A stretch of 64,000 nt of DNA from Caminicella sporogenes DSM 14501. GTDB taxonomy: Bacteria > Bacillota > Clostridia > Peptostreptococcales > Caminicellaceae. The stretch covers positions 354,327 to 418,326 of the forward strand of contig NZ_FRAJ01000003.1 in assembly GCF_900142285.1 (NCBI RefSeq), written 5' to 3'. The stretch's first letter is position 1. Every line of letters begins with the position of its first letter. Below are positions 17,649 to 26,253 of the stretch, in pieces. The position numbers were made by a program, and so were the translations under genes. Below the pieces are notes generated by a model that searched no databases, was not told the origin of the DNA, and was given only the letters and a program-made list of their open reading frames with translations.

Positions 17649-18251
17649 TTAAGCACCTCCAAAAATTTTATTCCATAATATGTCTATTTGTATTTTTAAA
17701 TCTTTAAGACTCTTTGAATTATCAATTATCACATCTGCATATTTCTTTTTCTCCTCTAATGACATTTGAGAATTTATTCTCTTTAATGCCTCATCATAAG
17801 TTAATTTATCTCTTATCATTAGCCTTTCTATTTGCTTTTCCCTATCAATTGCTACAAGCCATACTTCATCAACCATATCTGTCATATTCATTTCTATAAG
17901 TAAAGCTGCATCAATAAATATTACTTTATACTTTCCGAGGTGCTCATAAAATTTAATTTTCTCTTTAATGTTTTTTATAATCCTCTCATGAGTTATCTTA
18001 TTTAAAATCTTTAATTTTTCTGGATTATTAAAAACTATTTTTCCTAAGTACTTTCTATTTAATGTTCCATCTTCATTTAATACTTCTTTACCAAAATACT
18101 TCACTATTTCCTTTAATGCCGGTTTTCCCTTTTCTACTATTTCTCTAGCAACTATATCTGCATCAATAACTACAGCTCCTAATTCTTTTAAATATGATGA
18201 TACTGTACTCTTACCAGAAGCTATACCTCCTGTAAGTCCTATTACTTTCAT
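17649..18251 (-). CDS. coaE: Dephospho-CoA kinase
   Basis: 200 residues starting MKVIGLTGGIASGKSTVS (P-loop), with DADIVAREIVEKG near residue 32 and DAALLIE near 112. It phosphorylates dephospho-CoA in the last step of CoA synthesis. I chose the ATG at 18251 because it has GGGAGA upstream and gives the normal N-terminus; a start nine codons earlier would add non-conserved residues. It lies 13 bases after polA, a common Firmicute pairing. Confidence 0.95.
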   Translation of the reverse strand: MKVIGLTGGIASGKSTVSSYLKELGAVVIDADIVAREIVEKGKPALKEIVKYFGKEVLNEDGTLNRKYLGKIVFNNPEKLKILNKITHERIIKNIKEKIKFYEHLGKYKVIFIDAALLIEMNMTDMVDEVWLVAIDREKQIERLMIRDKLTYDEALKRINSQMSLEEKKKYADVIIDNSKSLKDLKIQIDILWNKIFGGA

Positions 18252-18264
18252 TTCTAATCTCCCT

Positions 18265-20952
18265 TTACTTAGTATCATACCAACTATAACCTATATTCAT
18301 ATCTACCTTTAAAGGTACATCTAATTTTACTGCATTTTCCATATTCTCTCTTAAAATTTTCCTCACTTCATCTATTTCATCTTTATGTACATCTATAATT
18401 AATTCATCATGAACCTGTAATATAAGTTTTGACTTTAAATTTCTATCTCTCAACTCTTTAAAAACTTTTACCATAGCAATTTTAATTATATCAGCAGCAC
18501 TTCCCTGTATAGGTGTATTCATAGCAGTTCTTTCTCCAAATGACCTTATTTTAAAATTCTTAGACTTTAATTCTGGAATATATCTGCGTCTATTAAAAAT
18601 AGTCGTTACAAAACCTTGTTCCTTTGCTTTTTTTATATTATACTCCATATACTTTTTTACACCTTGATATTTTTTTAAATATTCATCTATATATTTTTTT
18701 GCTTCTTTTATAGATATTCCTAAATTTTCAGAAAGACCGTAATCACTTATACCATATACTATACCAAAATTTACAGCTTTAGCTCTACTCCTTTCAAGTG
18801 AAGTAACCTCATCAATTGGTATATTAAAAACTTGAGAAGCTGTCAAAGTATGTATATCTTCATCTTCCTTAAATGCCTTTATAAGATTTTCATCTTTTGA
18901 CATATGAGCTAACACACGCAATTCTATTTGAGAATAATCGGCATCTAATAAGGAATGTTCACTATCAGAAGCAACAAAAATCTTTCTTATTCTTCTGCCC
19001 ATTTCAAGTTTAATTGGTATATTTTGCATATTAGGTTCTGTACTGCTTATGCGACCTGTAACTGTTACAGTTTGATTAAAACTAGAATGTATTTTACCCG
19101 TAATTGGATTTATAAGATTAAACAATCCATCTACATAAGTAGATTTCAATTTGACTAATTGCCTATATTCTATAATTAAAGAAATTATAGGATGTTTATC
19201 TTTTAATTTTTCTAGTACATCATGACTTGTAGAATAACCTGTTTTTGTCTTTTTTATTACAGGGAGACACAGTTTATTAAATAATATTTCTCCAAGTTGT
19301 TTTGTAGAATTTATATTAAACTCTTCATCGGCTAATTCATATATTTTTTGCGTTATACCTTCAATTTGCATTGTAAATTCTTCATCCAATTTTGAAAGAG
19401 TTTCTCTATCTACTTTAAAACCTTCATATTCCATATTTGCAAGAACCTCTATAAGAGGCATTTCGATTTCTCTATACAAATTTATAAGTTCTAACTTTTC
19501 AAGTTCTTTTAAAAGTTTATCTTCAACTTCCATAACAGTCATGCAGTAATTTTTACCGTACTCAGCCAATTCATCTATATTCAAATCAACAAATTTTTTA
19601 GCTTTTTTTCCTTTTCCTAATAATTCTTCCTGACTTTTCATATTTATCCCAAGATATTCAGATGCTAAATTTGCAATATCATATTCAGTTTTAGAAGGAG
19701 CTAAAAGATAAGCTGCTATAAAACTATCAAATTCTATTCCTTTTAAAGTAATACCATATCTAAGCAAAGCCAATATTTCATTTTTCAATCCGTGACCTAT
19801 TTTTTTAATGTTTTCATCTTCAAATATTTTAAATAATTCATCTAACAATTTAGCATTTTTGCGCAAATCTATATAGTATATATCCTTTTTACCAACTGCA
19901 AGAGAAATTCCTATAATATTATCAGTTCTAATATTTTCTTCTTCTTTGTAAATTTTTAAAGCAATCTTTTTATTTTCTACTATTCCACTGATTAAATTAT
20001 CAAGACTATCTAGTGTATCAATAATTTTAACTTTCACATCTTTAAATTTTTCTAATTCTCTTTCAATTTTACTATTATCCATGCTTTTTTGAGGAATTAC
20101 TTTTTTTATCAAAGTATTAAAATCGTATTGTTTAAATAGTTTTAATAATTTTTCATAATCAGGCTCTACTACTTTAAATTCATCAACATCTAATTCAATA
20201 GGTACATCTGTTTTTATAGTAGCTAATCTTTTACTTAAAAGAGCTTTATCAACATTTTTTCCTATTTTTTCTCTTATACTTTTGCTCTTTATACTTTCAA
20301 TATTTTCAATGATTTCTTCCACAGTCATAAATTGGTTTAATAACTTTGAAGCCGTTTTTTCTCCTATTCCCGGTACTCCCGGAATATTATCTGATTTATC
20401 TCCTACGAGCCCTTTAAAATCTACAATCTGTTTAGGTATTATTCCATATTTCTCTTTTACTTTTTCTATGTCATAAACTTCTAAATTAGTAATACCTTTT
20501 TTAGTTATCAACACTTTTATATTTTCAGAAACTAATTGTAATGCATCCCTATCTCCAGTAACAATAATCACTTCAAAATTTTCTATTTCAAAATATTTAG
20601 CTATAGTTCCAATTAAATCATCTGCTTCAAAACCTTTTAATTCTGTTCTATGTATTTTATAAGCATCTAATATTTCTTTTAATATAGGTATTTGTTCTGC
20701 TAATTCATTTGGCATCTTTTTTCTCTGTGCTTTATAATCGTTAAATTCTATATGTCTAAATGTAGGTGCTTTTAAATCAAAAGCAACACTTAAATAGTCT
20801 GGCTTATATTCTTCTAATATTTTATGAAGCATATTTAAAAAACCATAAACACCATTTGTATGTATGCCTTCTCTATTTGTCAATTCAGGTAGAGCATAAA
20901 AAGCTCTATTTATTAAACTGTTCCCATCAATAATAACTAACCTTTTACTCAA
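18265..20952 (-). CDS. polA: DNA polymerase I
   Basis: 895 residues: 5'-3' exonuclease (1-290, KRLVIIDGNSLINRAFYAL, SDNIPGVPGIGEKTA), a 3'-5' exonuclease fold (about 300-470) and the polymerase (480-895; DYSQIELRVLAH, RSRAKAVNFGIVYG, LQVHDELIIDV). The proofreading active site looks lost: the usual DTET motif is replaced by ALKIYKEEE, as in Bacillus-type Pol I. I prefer the TTG at 20952, with AAGGAG 9 bases upstream; an ATG eight codons earlier is in frame but has no ribosome binding site. Confidence 0.96.
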   Translation of the reverse strand: MSKRLVIIDGNSLINRAFYALPELTNREGIHTNGVYGFLNMLHKILEEYKPDYLSVAFDLKAPTFRHIEFNDYKAQRKKMPNELAEQIPILKEILDAYKIHRTELKGFEADDLIGTIAKYFEIENFEVIIVTGDRDALQLVSENIKVLITKKGITNLEVYDIEKVKEKYGIIPKQIVDFKGLVGDKSDNIPGVPGIGEKTASKLLNQFMTVEEIIENIESIKSKSIREKIGKNVDKALLSKRLATIKTDVPIELDVDEFKVVEPDYEKLLKLFKQYDFNTLIKKVIPQKSMDNSKIERELEKFKDVKVKIIDTLDSLDNLISGIVENKKIALKIYKEEENIRTDNIIGISLAVGKKDIYYIDLRKNAKLLDELFKIFEDENIKKIGHGLKNEILALLRYGITLKGIEFDSFIAAYLLAPSKTEYDIANLASEYLGINMKSQEELLGKGKKAKKFVDLNIDELAEYGKNYCMTVMEVEDKLLKELEKLELINLYREIEMPLIEVLANMEYEGFKVDRETLSKLDEEFTMQIEGITQKIYELADEEFNINSTKQLGEILFNKLCLPVIKKTKTGYSTSHDVLEKLKDKHPIISLIIEYRQLVKLKSTYVDGLFNLINPITGKIHSSFNQTVTVTGRISSTEPNMQNIPIKLEMGRRIRKIFVASDSEHSLLDADYSQIELRVLAHMSKDENLIKAFKEDEDIHTLTASQVFNIPIDEVTSLERSRAKAVNFGIVYGISDYGLSENLGISIKEAKKYIDEYLKKYQGVKKYMEYNIKKAKEQGFVTTIFNRRRYIPELKSKNFKIRSFGERTAMNTPIQGSAADIIKIAMVKVFKELRDRNLKSKLILQVHDELIIDVHKDEIDEVRKILRENMENAVKLDVPLKVDMNIGYSWYDTK

Positions 20953-21034
20953 TTTACCATCTCCTTGTACCTTCAATACTAATATTTTATCAATAAAAAC
21001 TGAAATTATGAAGTGAATTATTTTTTTATTTTAT

Positions 21035-21068
21035 ATTAAAAAAAGTCTCCATTTTCAGGAGACTTTTT
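21035..21068 (-). terminator. Terminator of the SIMPL/anti-sigma/ECF operon
   Basis: AAAAAGTCTCC and GGAGACTTTTT form an 11-bp stem (21040-21068) directly after the stop at 21072, followed by T-rich sequence on the minus strand. Confidence 0.85.
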
Positions 21069-21071
21069 CAC

Positions 21072-21815
21072 TTAGTATTTATATTTAACCACAACTCTTG
21101 CTGTTATTTCAAGCTCATTAGCTTCAATAGGTGTTGCTGCAAAACTCTTTAACATATCATTTGAATAAGTGGTAGTACTCTCTCTATAAATTGCTCCTCC
21201 TCCATAACTATCTTCTGTTATGCTATAAGGTTTATCCGCTTTTGCTCCAAATGTATCCAATATCGCACTAGCTTTTCCACTTGCATCTTGCATAGCCAAC
21301 TTTAATGCTTTTTTATAATAATTTTTTTCATCTGCAACACTAAATCTTATATTGCTTATTCTATTTGCCCCTGCTCTATTTGCAGCATCAATTATCTGCC
21401 CAACTTTTTTAACATCTCTTACTGTAACTTTAATTATATTTATTACGTTATATCCTTCTATACGATTTTCTTTACTTTCATATTTTACTGTCTTATAAAT
21501 ATTAAAAGTATTTGTTTTAATATCTTCCTTATTTATACCTGCTTTTTTTAATTCTTCTACTACTTTATTCATAATCTCTGCATTAGAAAGCTGTGCCTTT
21601 CTTGCATTTTCATTAAATGTTTCTACTCCAACATCAACATATGCAATATCCGGTTTAACTTTAATAGTTCCAATTCCATAAACAGTTAATAAATCTTTTT
21701 CTTCATTTGATATGGACTCTGCATTGACTTCCTTAATTAAAAGGTCATGACTATCCAAAACAAACAATCCTACTACTAACGATAAAATAATAAATCCATA
21801 AAATATTCTTTTCAT
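21072..21815 (-). CDS. SIMPL-domain (DUF541) exported protein
   Basis: 247 residues with an N-terminal signal or anchor helix (about 4-21) and a SIMPL domain: VYGIGTIKVKPDIAYVDVGV near residue 45, AQLSNAEIMNKVVEELKKAGI near 78, then ITEDSYGGGAIY and a final beta-strand EITARVVVKYKY. The function of DUF541 proteins is not settled; many are envelope or periplasm-associated. It is the last gene of the ECF sigma operon, so it probably belongs to the same envelope response. Confidence 0.85.
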   Translation of the reverse strand: MKRIFYGFIILSLVVGLFVLDSHDLLIKEVNAESISNEEKDLLTVYGIGTIKVKPDIAYVDVGVETFNENARKAQLSNAEIMNKVVEELKKAGINKEDIKTNTFNIYKTVKYESKENRIEGYNVINIIKVTVRDVKKVGQIIDAANRAGANRISNIRFSVADEKNYYKKALKLAMQDASGKASAILDTFGAKADKPYSITEDSYGGGAIYRESTTTYSNDMLKSFAATPIEANELEITARVVVKYKY

Positions 21816-21830
21816 AATTAATCACCTCTC

Positions 21831-23108
21831 CTAAAAATTATTTTTTTGTTTTTTGTACTTTTTATATAAATATAAAATAATTGTAAACAATACTAAAACA
21901 ATCATTATAATTGGTATAAAACTTATTAAAATCACTATTAAATTTTCTAGTACTTTTATTACATAATTAGTAGTTTTTATAAAACCTTTTTTGGATTTTT
22001 GCCATATATTTTTATCTATAATATTTATATTTTTATCCTTTACTTCTATTTCATTTAGAAAAACTTTAATTGTTGAAAGCGATACTAAACTATCCCATTT
22101 TTTTATATTGCCCGTATATCTATTAATCTGTCCTCTTACCCTACTGAGCTCTCTTTCAACTTCTATAATTTCCTTTACATTTTTAGCTTTATTCATTATT
22201 TCTCTTAAACGCTTTTCTCTTACTTTTAAATTTTCTATTTCACTAACAGTATCTCTATACTGCTCAGTAATATCAGTAGAGTCTATTCCTTCATCTACTG
22301 TAATTCCCATACTTTTTATTTTATCAAATACATTGTAAAACTGATTTTCAGGTACTCTGACTATTAAATTTCCGGATTTTAAAGATTTCTCAGGATTTTC
22401 TTCATTGTAAAATCTATAACTAGTATGCGAATTTTCTATATATCCACCCATCGAAACAATTAAATCCATTATATCTTTTTGAATCTTATCGTAATTTTCT
22501 ACATTCAACCTAATATAGCCATTTAAAATAATTTTTCTGCCTGTATCATCAAATAATGCTTTTTTATTAATAGCATCACTATAATTTTCACCTTTTCGAC
22601 TTAAATCCTGCTTTAAACTTCTTTTTTGGGCCGAAAATCCTTCATGTTTTAAAGATAAATCTTTAATTTCATCATCATATCCCTCAATTATTTCTTCCTC
22701 AGCAAATTCTTTTTGAAATTGACTTTGTGAAAAATTTATATAATTTTTCATTCCACCTACTAAAATAACAGCTAATAATAATGAAGCTGCAATAGTAGAT
22801 ATTATTTTAAAATTGATTTTATATTTTAATCTATCTTTAAATTGCATGATTTTACTATTTTCTCTTAATTGTTTACTATCTTCCATATAACAGTTAACTA
22901 ATTTATCATGTAATTCTTCTTTAAAATTTTTAGGAAGTTCAACCATAGGTACATCATCTAAAATTCTTTTAATTTCAATCAATTCTTTATACTCTTTTCT
23001 ACAATTTTGACATCCTTCTATATGCTTTTTTACTTCTTCTTCTATTTCTCTATCTAAATATTTATCTACATATGCAGATAACTGTTCTCTTACATCCTTA
23101 CAATTCAT
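21831..23108 (-). CDS. Membrane anti-sigma factor fused to DUF4349
   Basis: 425 residues. The N-terminus is a zinc-finger anti-sigma domain (ZAS/zf-HC2) with HxxxCxxC at His29, Cys33 and Cys36. A membrane helix follows (about 105-123), then an extracytoplasmic DUF4349 region (about 195-370) with a coiled coil, and a C-terminal membrane helix (about 385-413). The ZAS part should hold the ECF sigma factor encoded just upstream and release it on an envelope signal. The fusion explains why DUF4349 sits in this operon. What DUF4349 senses is unknown. Confidence 0.85.
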   Translation of the reverse strand: MNCKDVREQLSAYVDKYLDREIEEEVKKHIEGCQNCRKEYKELIEIKRILDDVPMVELPKNFKEELHDKLVNCYMEDSKQLRENSKIMQFKDRLKYKINFKIISTIAASLLLAVILVGGMKNYINFSQSQFQKEFAEEEIIEGYDDEIKDLSLKHEGFSAQKRSLKQDLSRKGENYSDAINKKALFDDTGRKIILNGYIRLNVENYDKIQKDIMDLIVSMGGYIENSHTSYRFYNEENPEKSLKSGNLIVRVPENQFYNVFDKIKSMGITVDEGIDSTDITEQYRDTVSEIENLKVREKRLREIMNKAKNVKEIIEVERELSRVRGQINRYTGNIKKWDSLVSLSTIKVFLNEIEVKDKNINIIDKNIWQKSKKGFIKTTNYVIKVLENLIVILISFIPIIMIVLVLFTIILYLYKKYKKQKNNF

Positions 23109-23136
23109 TTTCTCCCTCCTCTCACTTTTATTAGAC

Positions 23137-23724
23137 TTAATTTTCTAAAAAAAGTTCCATTTCTTCTTTAAGTATTTCTTTAAGCTGCATCCGACCTCTA
23201 TTTATCCTCGACTTTACAGTCCCTACTGGACAGTTAATTATATCGCTTATATCACTATAACTAAAATCTTGTAAATCTCTAAGTACTAGCACTACTCTGT
23301 ACTTTTCTGGCAGTTTTTTTATAGCTCTTTGTATTATTTTAATTTTTTCATCTTGCTCAATTTTTTCATCAAGTACATTTTTGTTATCACTTAGTTCAAA
23401 ATTATAATTCCCATTTTTATTTTCTATAGGTTTATCTAAAGAAATGGTATGTATTTTATTATTTTTTCTTATCATATCTAAACATGTATTCATCACTATT
23501 TTATATAACCAAGTTGAAAAACTTGATTCTCCTTTAAAATTTTTTAAAAATTTGTATACTTTTATAAGAGCTTCTTGTGTTACATCTTTAGCATCTTCTA
23601 CATTACCTATTAATCTATATGCTATATTAAATGCTATCACTTGATATTTTTCAATGAGTTTTTCAAAACTTTCAACATCTCCTTTTTTGCTTTTTTCAAT
23701 GAGCTTTTTTTCATTACTACACAC
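23137..23724 (-). CDS. RNA polymerase ECF-type sigma factor
   Basis: About 195 residues. Region 2 (FEKLIEKYQVIAFNIAYRLIGNVEDAKDVTQEALIKVY, then FSTWLYKIVMNTCLDMIR) and region 4 (LPEKYRVVLVLRDLQDFSYSDISDIINCPVGTVKSRINRGR) are complete. This is the SigW/SigM-like group that pairs with ZAS anti-sigma factors. I prefer the GTG at 23724 (GGGAG 8 bases upstream) over the GTG at 23733, which has no spacing for that ribosome binding site. A candidate autoregulated promoter lies just upstream. Confidence 0.92.
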   Translation of the reverse strand: MCSNEKKLIEKSKKGDVESFEKLIEKYQVIAFNIAYRLIGNVEDAKDVTQEALIKVYKFLKNFKGESSFSTWLYKIVMNTCLDMIRKNNKIHTISLDKPIENKNGNYNFELSDNKNVLDEKIEQDEKIKIIQRAIKKLPEKYRVVLVLRDLQDFSYSDISDIINCPVGTVKSRINRGRMQLKEILKEEMELFLEN

Positions 23725-23762
23725 TTGTTTCACTCCCTTCTAAAAAAGTTTCAGACAATTAT

Positions 23763-23790
23763 TAGACGAAAAAAATAGCTAATCAGTTCC
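23763..23790 (-). promoter_or_regulatory. Candidate autoregulated ECF promoter
   Basis: On the minus strand GGAAC and CGTCTA are 17 bases apart, about 35 bases upstream of the sigma gene start. An AAC -35 and a CGTC -10 are typical of ECF-controlled promoters, so the sigma factor probably drives its own operon. Confidence 0.6.
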
Positions 23791-23837
23791 ATTTTTTTAT
23801 TTATTTTTCATATAGTAAATTTAAAAATATATTTTAA

Positions 23838-23870
23838 AAACAAAACATCTGCCGTTAAAGCAGATGTTTT
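23838..23870 (-). terminator. Terminator of the YdjM-like gene
   Basis: AAAACATCTGC and GCAGATGTTTT pair (23842-23870) right after the stop at 23880, with T-rich sequence following on the minus strand. Confidence 0.8.
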
Positions 23871-23879
23871 ATTTTTAGA

Positions 23880-24836
23880 CTAGCTTTCTTCTGCAACATA
23901 TATTTTTTTGTTAATATCATATGGATGTATAAAAGACTCTATTATATTTTTATGTTCATCAAATATTACAGTTGCATGATGCATAAAATTATTTTTAAAA
24001 TAATATCTCAAATCAATACTTTTTAATATCAATTTATCCATTTCTTTAAAATGAACAACATGAAAAATAGGAGAAAATTCACTAAAATATCTGCCAACTT
24101 TTGTATCCATAAACAATTCAACTATTTCATCATCAGGTTTTTTAAATTTTTTTCTTACTTTTATTTTCTTATTCAATATATTTACCTGTCCTACTATATT
24201 ATGACTGTTACTTTCAACTATAAAATCCCATTTGTGAAAAGCCATCAATGCAGGTAAAATATTTACTTTATTAATCTTATACCCATTTTTATAATAATTT
24301 GTAATAATATTTTCTGCTCTTTTTTTCATACTATATCTGAATCCAATATATGCTAAAAACATTAAAACTATTTCACTATAAAAAGTAAAATTTGTATTTT
24401 TCTTGAATATTAAAAATAAACACAAAATAGTTATTACTGGGTCATATAGCATTAGCAAATTTGCCCTTAATTTTCTCTCCGTAAAAGGCGAAAAGAGCTT
24501 AGCACCATAAGAATTAAGTATATCAAAAAAAGTATGCGAAAAAGCTCCTAAAAATGTCCATAAGAATACATGCATAAATGAAAAATTTTTATAGACAAAA
24601 GATAAACCAAAAGTTATTATTAAACTTAATCCTATCAAAGAAGGTATAGAATGAGATAACCCTCTATGATGTCTTATATAGTAAAAATCATCTTTCACTA
24701 ATCTAATCACAACATCTATATCTGGAGACATAGCACCTATGGCACATCCTACACTTATAGGATTATTTAAACTAACATGATTACCACTAAAAGCAGAAAT
24801 AGCTAATCCAATTATTCCATGCGTAACTGGATCCAT
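23880..24836 (-). CDS. YdjM-like membrane-bound metal-dependent hydrolase (DUF457)
   Basis: 318 residues starting MDPVTHGIIGLAISAF. Family motifs: the N-terminal DPVTH, DIDVVIRLVKDDFYYIRHHRGLSHS (about residues 40-64) and GAFSHTFFDILNSYGAKL (about 98-115), with histidines and aspartates suited to metal binding, and about four membrane helices. The C-terminal 120 residues look soluble. The reaction is unknown. I chose the ATG at 24836 because GGTGGTGA lies just upstream; 22 further in-frame residues lack any family similarity. Confidence 0.82.
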   Translation of the reverse strand: MDPVTHGIIGLAISAFSGNHVSLNNPISVGCAIGAMSPDIDVVIRLVKDDFYYIRHHRGLSHSIPSLIGLSLIITFGLSFVYKNFSFMHVFLWTFLGAFSHTFFDILNSYGAKLFSPFTERKLRANLLMLYDPVITILCLFLIFKKNTNFTFYSEIVLMFLAYIGFRYSMKKRAENIITNYYKNGYKINKVNILPALMAFHKWDFIVESNSHNIVGQVNILNKKIKVRKKFKKPDDEIVELFMDTKVGRYFSEFSPIFHVVHFKEMDKLILKSIDLRYYFKNNFMHHATVIFDEHKNIIESFIHPYDINKKIYVAEES

Positions 24837-24944
24837 TTTTTCACCACCACATTTAGTATACTGTTTATTTAAAGTATACCATATAACCGTATACTCTCTC
24901 AACTAAAACCAGCAAAAGTTTTTTATAAAAAGTAAAAAAAACTA

Positions 24945-24973
24945 TTGCATATTATTTAAGTTTATGTTAATAT
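24945..24973 (+). promoter_or_regulatory. Promoter of tRNA-Leu(CAA)
   Basis: TTGCAT and TAATAT are 17 bases apart, 14 bases before the tRNA. Confidence 0.6.
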
Positions 24974-24987
24974 ATTACTTGTCACGA

Positions 24988-25074
24988 GCCGAAGTGGTGG
25001 AATTGGCAGACGCGCCGGACTCAAAATCCGGTGGGGTAAAACCCGTGCGGGTTCGACTCCCGCCTTCGGCACCA
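24988..25074 (+). tRNA. tRNA-Leu (anticodon CAA)
   Basis: An 87-base class II tRNA with encoded CCA. The acceptor GCCGAAG pairs with CTTCGGC, and loop CTCAAAA between CCGGA and TCCGG gives anticodon CAA. Variable arm and T-arm (GCGGGTTCGACTCCCGC) are normal. With the GAG tRNA at 14750 the window encodes two leucine isoacceptors. Confidence 0.97.
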
Positions 25075-25078
25075 GTTG

Positions 25079-25113
25079 AAAAGACTAGGTTTTAAACGCC
25101 TAGTCTTTTTTTA
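25079..25113 (+). terminator. Terminator of tRNA-Leu(CAA)
   Basis: AAAAGACTAGG and CCTAGTCTTTT pair (25079-25109) with a TTTTTTT run. Confidence 0.9.
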
Positions 25114-25294
25114 TATATGCGATAAGAAAAAAATAAATACCGCACAAAAACTAATATAAATAAATTAATAAAAACAGATGGTAAGCATCTGTCAGATTAT
25201 ATATTTCATCACCATTTTGATTTTAGTCTTTCTTTTCTATCAAACAAAACCTCTCCTTGTCATAATCCCAAATTTTTATTATTAAAATTTTATC

Positions 25295-25321
25295 ACCAAA
25301 TTTGTACAACCACATAATATA
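25295..25321 (+). promoter_or_regulatory. Candidate sigma-K-type promoter of the coat-like gene
   Basis: AC, then 16 bases, then CATAATATA, which fits the late mother-cell pattern AC-N16-CATANNNTA. It is 70 bases ahead of the ATG at 25392. The rest of 25114-25294 holds only a weak ACAGATG/CATCTGT hairpin at 25174. Confidence 0.55.
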
Positions 25322-25361
25322 TTATTGAAAAAGGGACAAATCAAATCCCTTATTCAATAAT
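25321..25361 (+). repeat. Strong hairpin in the leader of the coat-like gene
   Basis: Two 16-base arms (25321-25336 and 25346-25361) pair with one mismatch around a 9-base loop, between the putative sigma-K promoter and the GGAGA ribosome binding site. No T-run follows, so it looks like a mRNA-stabilising leader rather than a terminator. Confidence 0.6.
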
Positions 25362-25391
25362 AAAAATATAATAAAAAGGAGAGATTTTAAT

Positions 25392-26123
25392 ATGATAGAT
25401 TTAAATGGTAATAATACTCAATATCCATGTGTAACTGTAAAAGAAGGTGTAGTAGAATCATGTATTAATGACCCTATAGATATAACAGCAATAGAAGAAG
25501 CTGTCATAGCTAAAATTCCTGTTGTTTTAGCACAACTTAAAGTACAATTTAATGTTTCAGCACGTATAAAACTTCCAGAAAATGCCCTAGAAATAAAAAA
25601 TATTAAGAAAAAACTTAAAATCACTCAATGTCTTTTACTAGAAAATACTAACATACTTTTCATTAAAGGATTTGTTCGTAAAAATATTGATTACTCAACT
25701 ATAGGCACTTTTGAATCATGTGAAGGAATATGCGGTGAAATTCATCATTGTACAATAGATATACCTTTTGAATGTACTACTCCTGTAACTTTCAACGGTT
25801 TTTCACCTGCAGAAATAGTTCCTACTTCAATAACTGAATTTGAATACTTTAAAGTACAAGAGTTACCATCTAATTTTGCTGAAAAAGATAAATTGCTATC
25901 TAGTGATTTGTCTGAATATAATCAAATAAGTACTGAATACTATAATGAAATGCCATACTGTGAACTAATAAGCAGTAGAATAGTTGAATTTGATGAATAC
26001 ATTGACCGCAAATCTATTTTAAATGGTTCTTTTGAAGAAAAATTTTTCAATGAAATTGAAGAAAAAATGGTAATTAGCCTTGTTGTAAAAATATTACAAG
26101 ATAGACAAGTAAGCATTGGATAA
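25392..26123 (+). CDS. Putative spore coat/exosporium protein (CsxC/DUF3794-like)
   Basis: 243 residues, no signal peptide. The core (about 28-100; IPVVLAQLKVQFNVSARIKLPENALEIKNIKKKL, ILFIKGFVRKNIDYS) resembles the repeat-like beta domains of clostridial spore proteins annotated CsxC or DUF3794, and a second such part follows (CTIDIPFECTTPVTF). The upstream sequence fits a sigma-K promoter and the next plus-strand gene is a divergent relative, which supports a spore role. Function is inferred from weak similarity; I cannot name the gene. Confidence 0.55.
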   Translation: MIDLNGNNTQYPCVTVKEGVVESCINDPIDITAIEEAVIAKIPVVLAQLKVQFNVSARIKLPENALEIKNIKKKLKITQCLLLENTNILFIKGFVRKNIDYSTIGTFESCEGICGEIHHCTIDIPFECTTPVTFNGFSPAEIVPTSITEFEYFKVQELPSNFAEKDKLLSSDLSEYNQISTEYYNEMPYCELISSRIVEFDEYIDRKSILNGSFEEKFFNEIEEKMVISLVVKILQDRQVSIG

Positions 26124-26144
26124 ATATCAATCACTCAGTTAATT

Positions 26145-26190
26145 TACAAATAGAGTATCTAAAAAATTAGATACTCTATTTGTAGTTTTA
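26145..26190 (+). terminator. Terminator of the coat-like gene
   Basis: A perfect 18-bp stem (26145-26162 with 26167-26184) with an AAAA loop is followed by GTTTTATTTC. Confidence 0.9.
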
Positions 26191-26253
26191 TTTCTTTAAC
26201 GTAAATACTATTTTAAATTTATAACTATACTCTTAAAGAAAGGTTTGATTACA

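Noticed and set aside
25174..25192. ACAGATG/CATCTGT hairpin between tRNA-Leu(CAA) and the coat-like gene
   Set aside because: Only 7 bp with no T-run and no known partner, so I do not call it a terminator or an operator.
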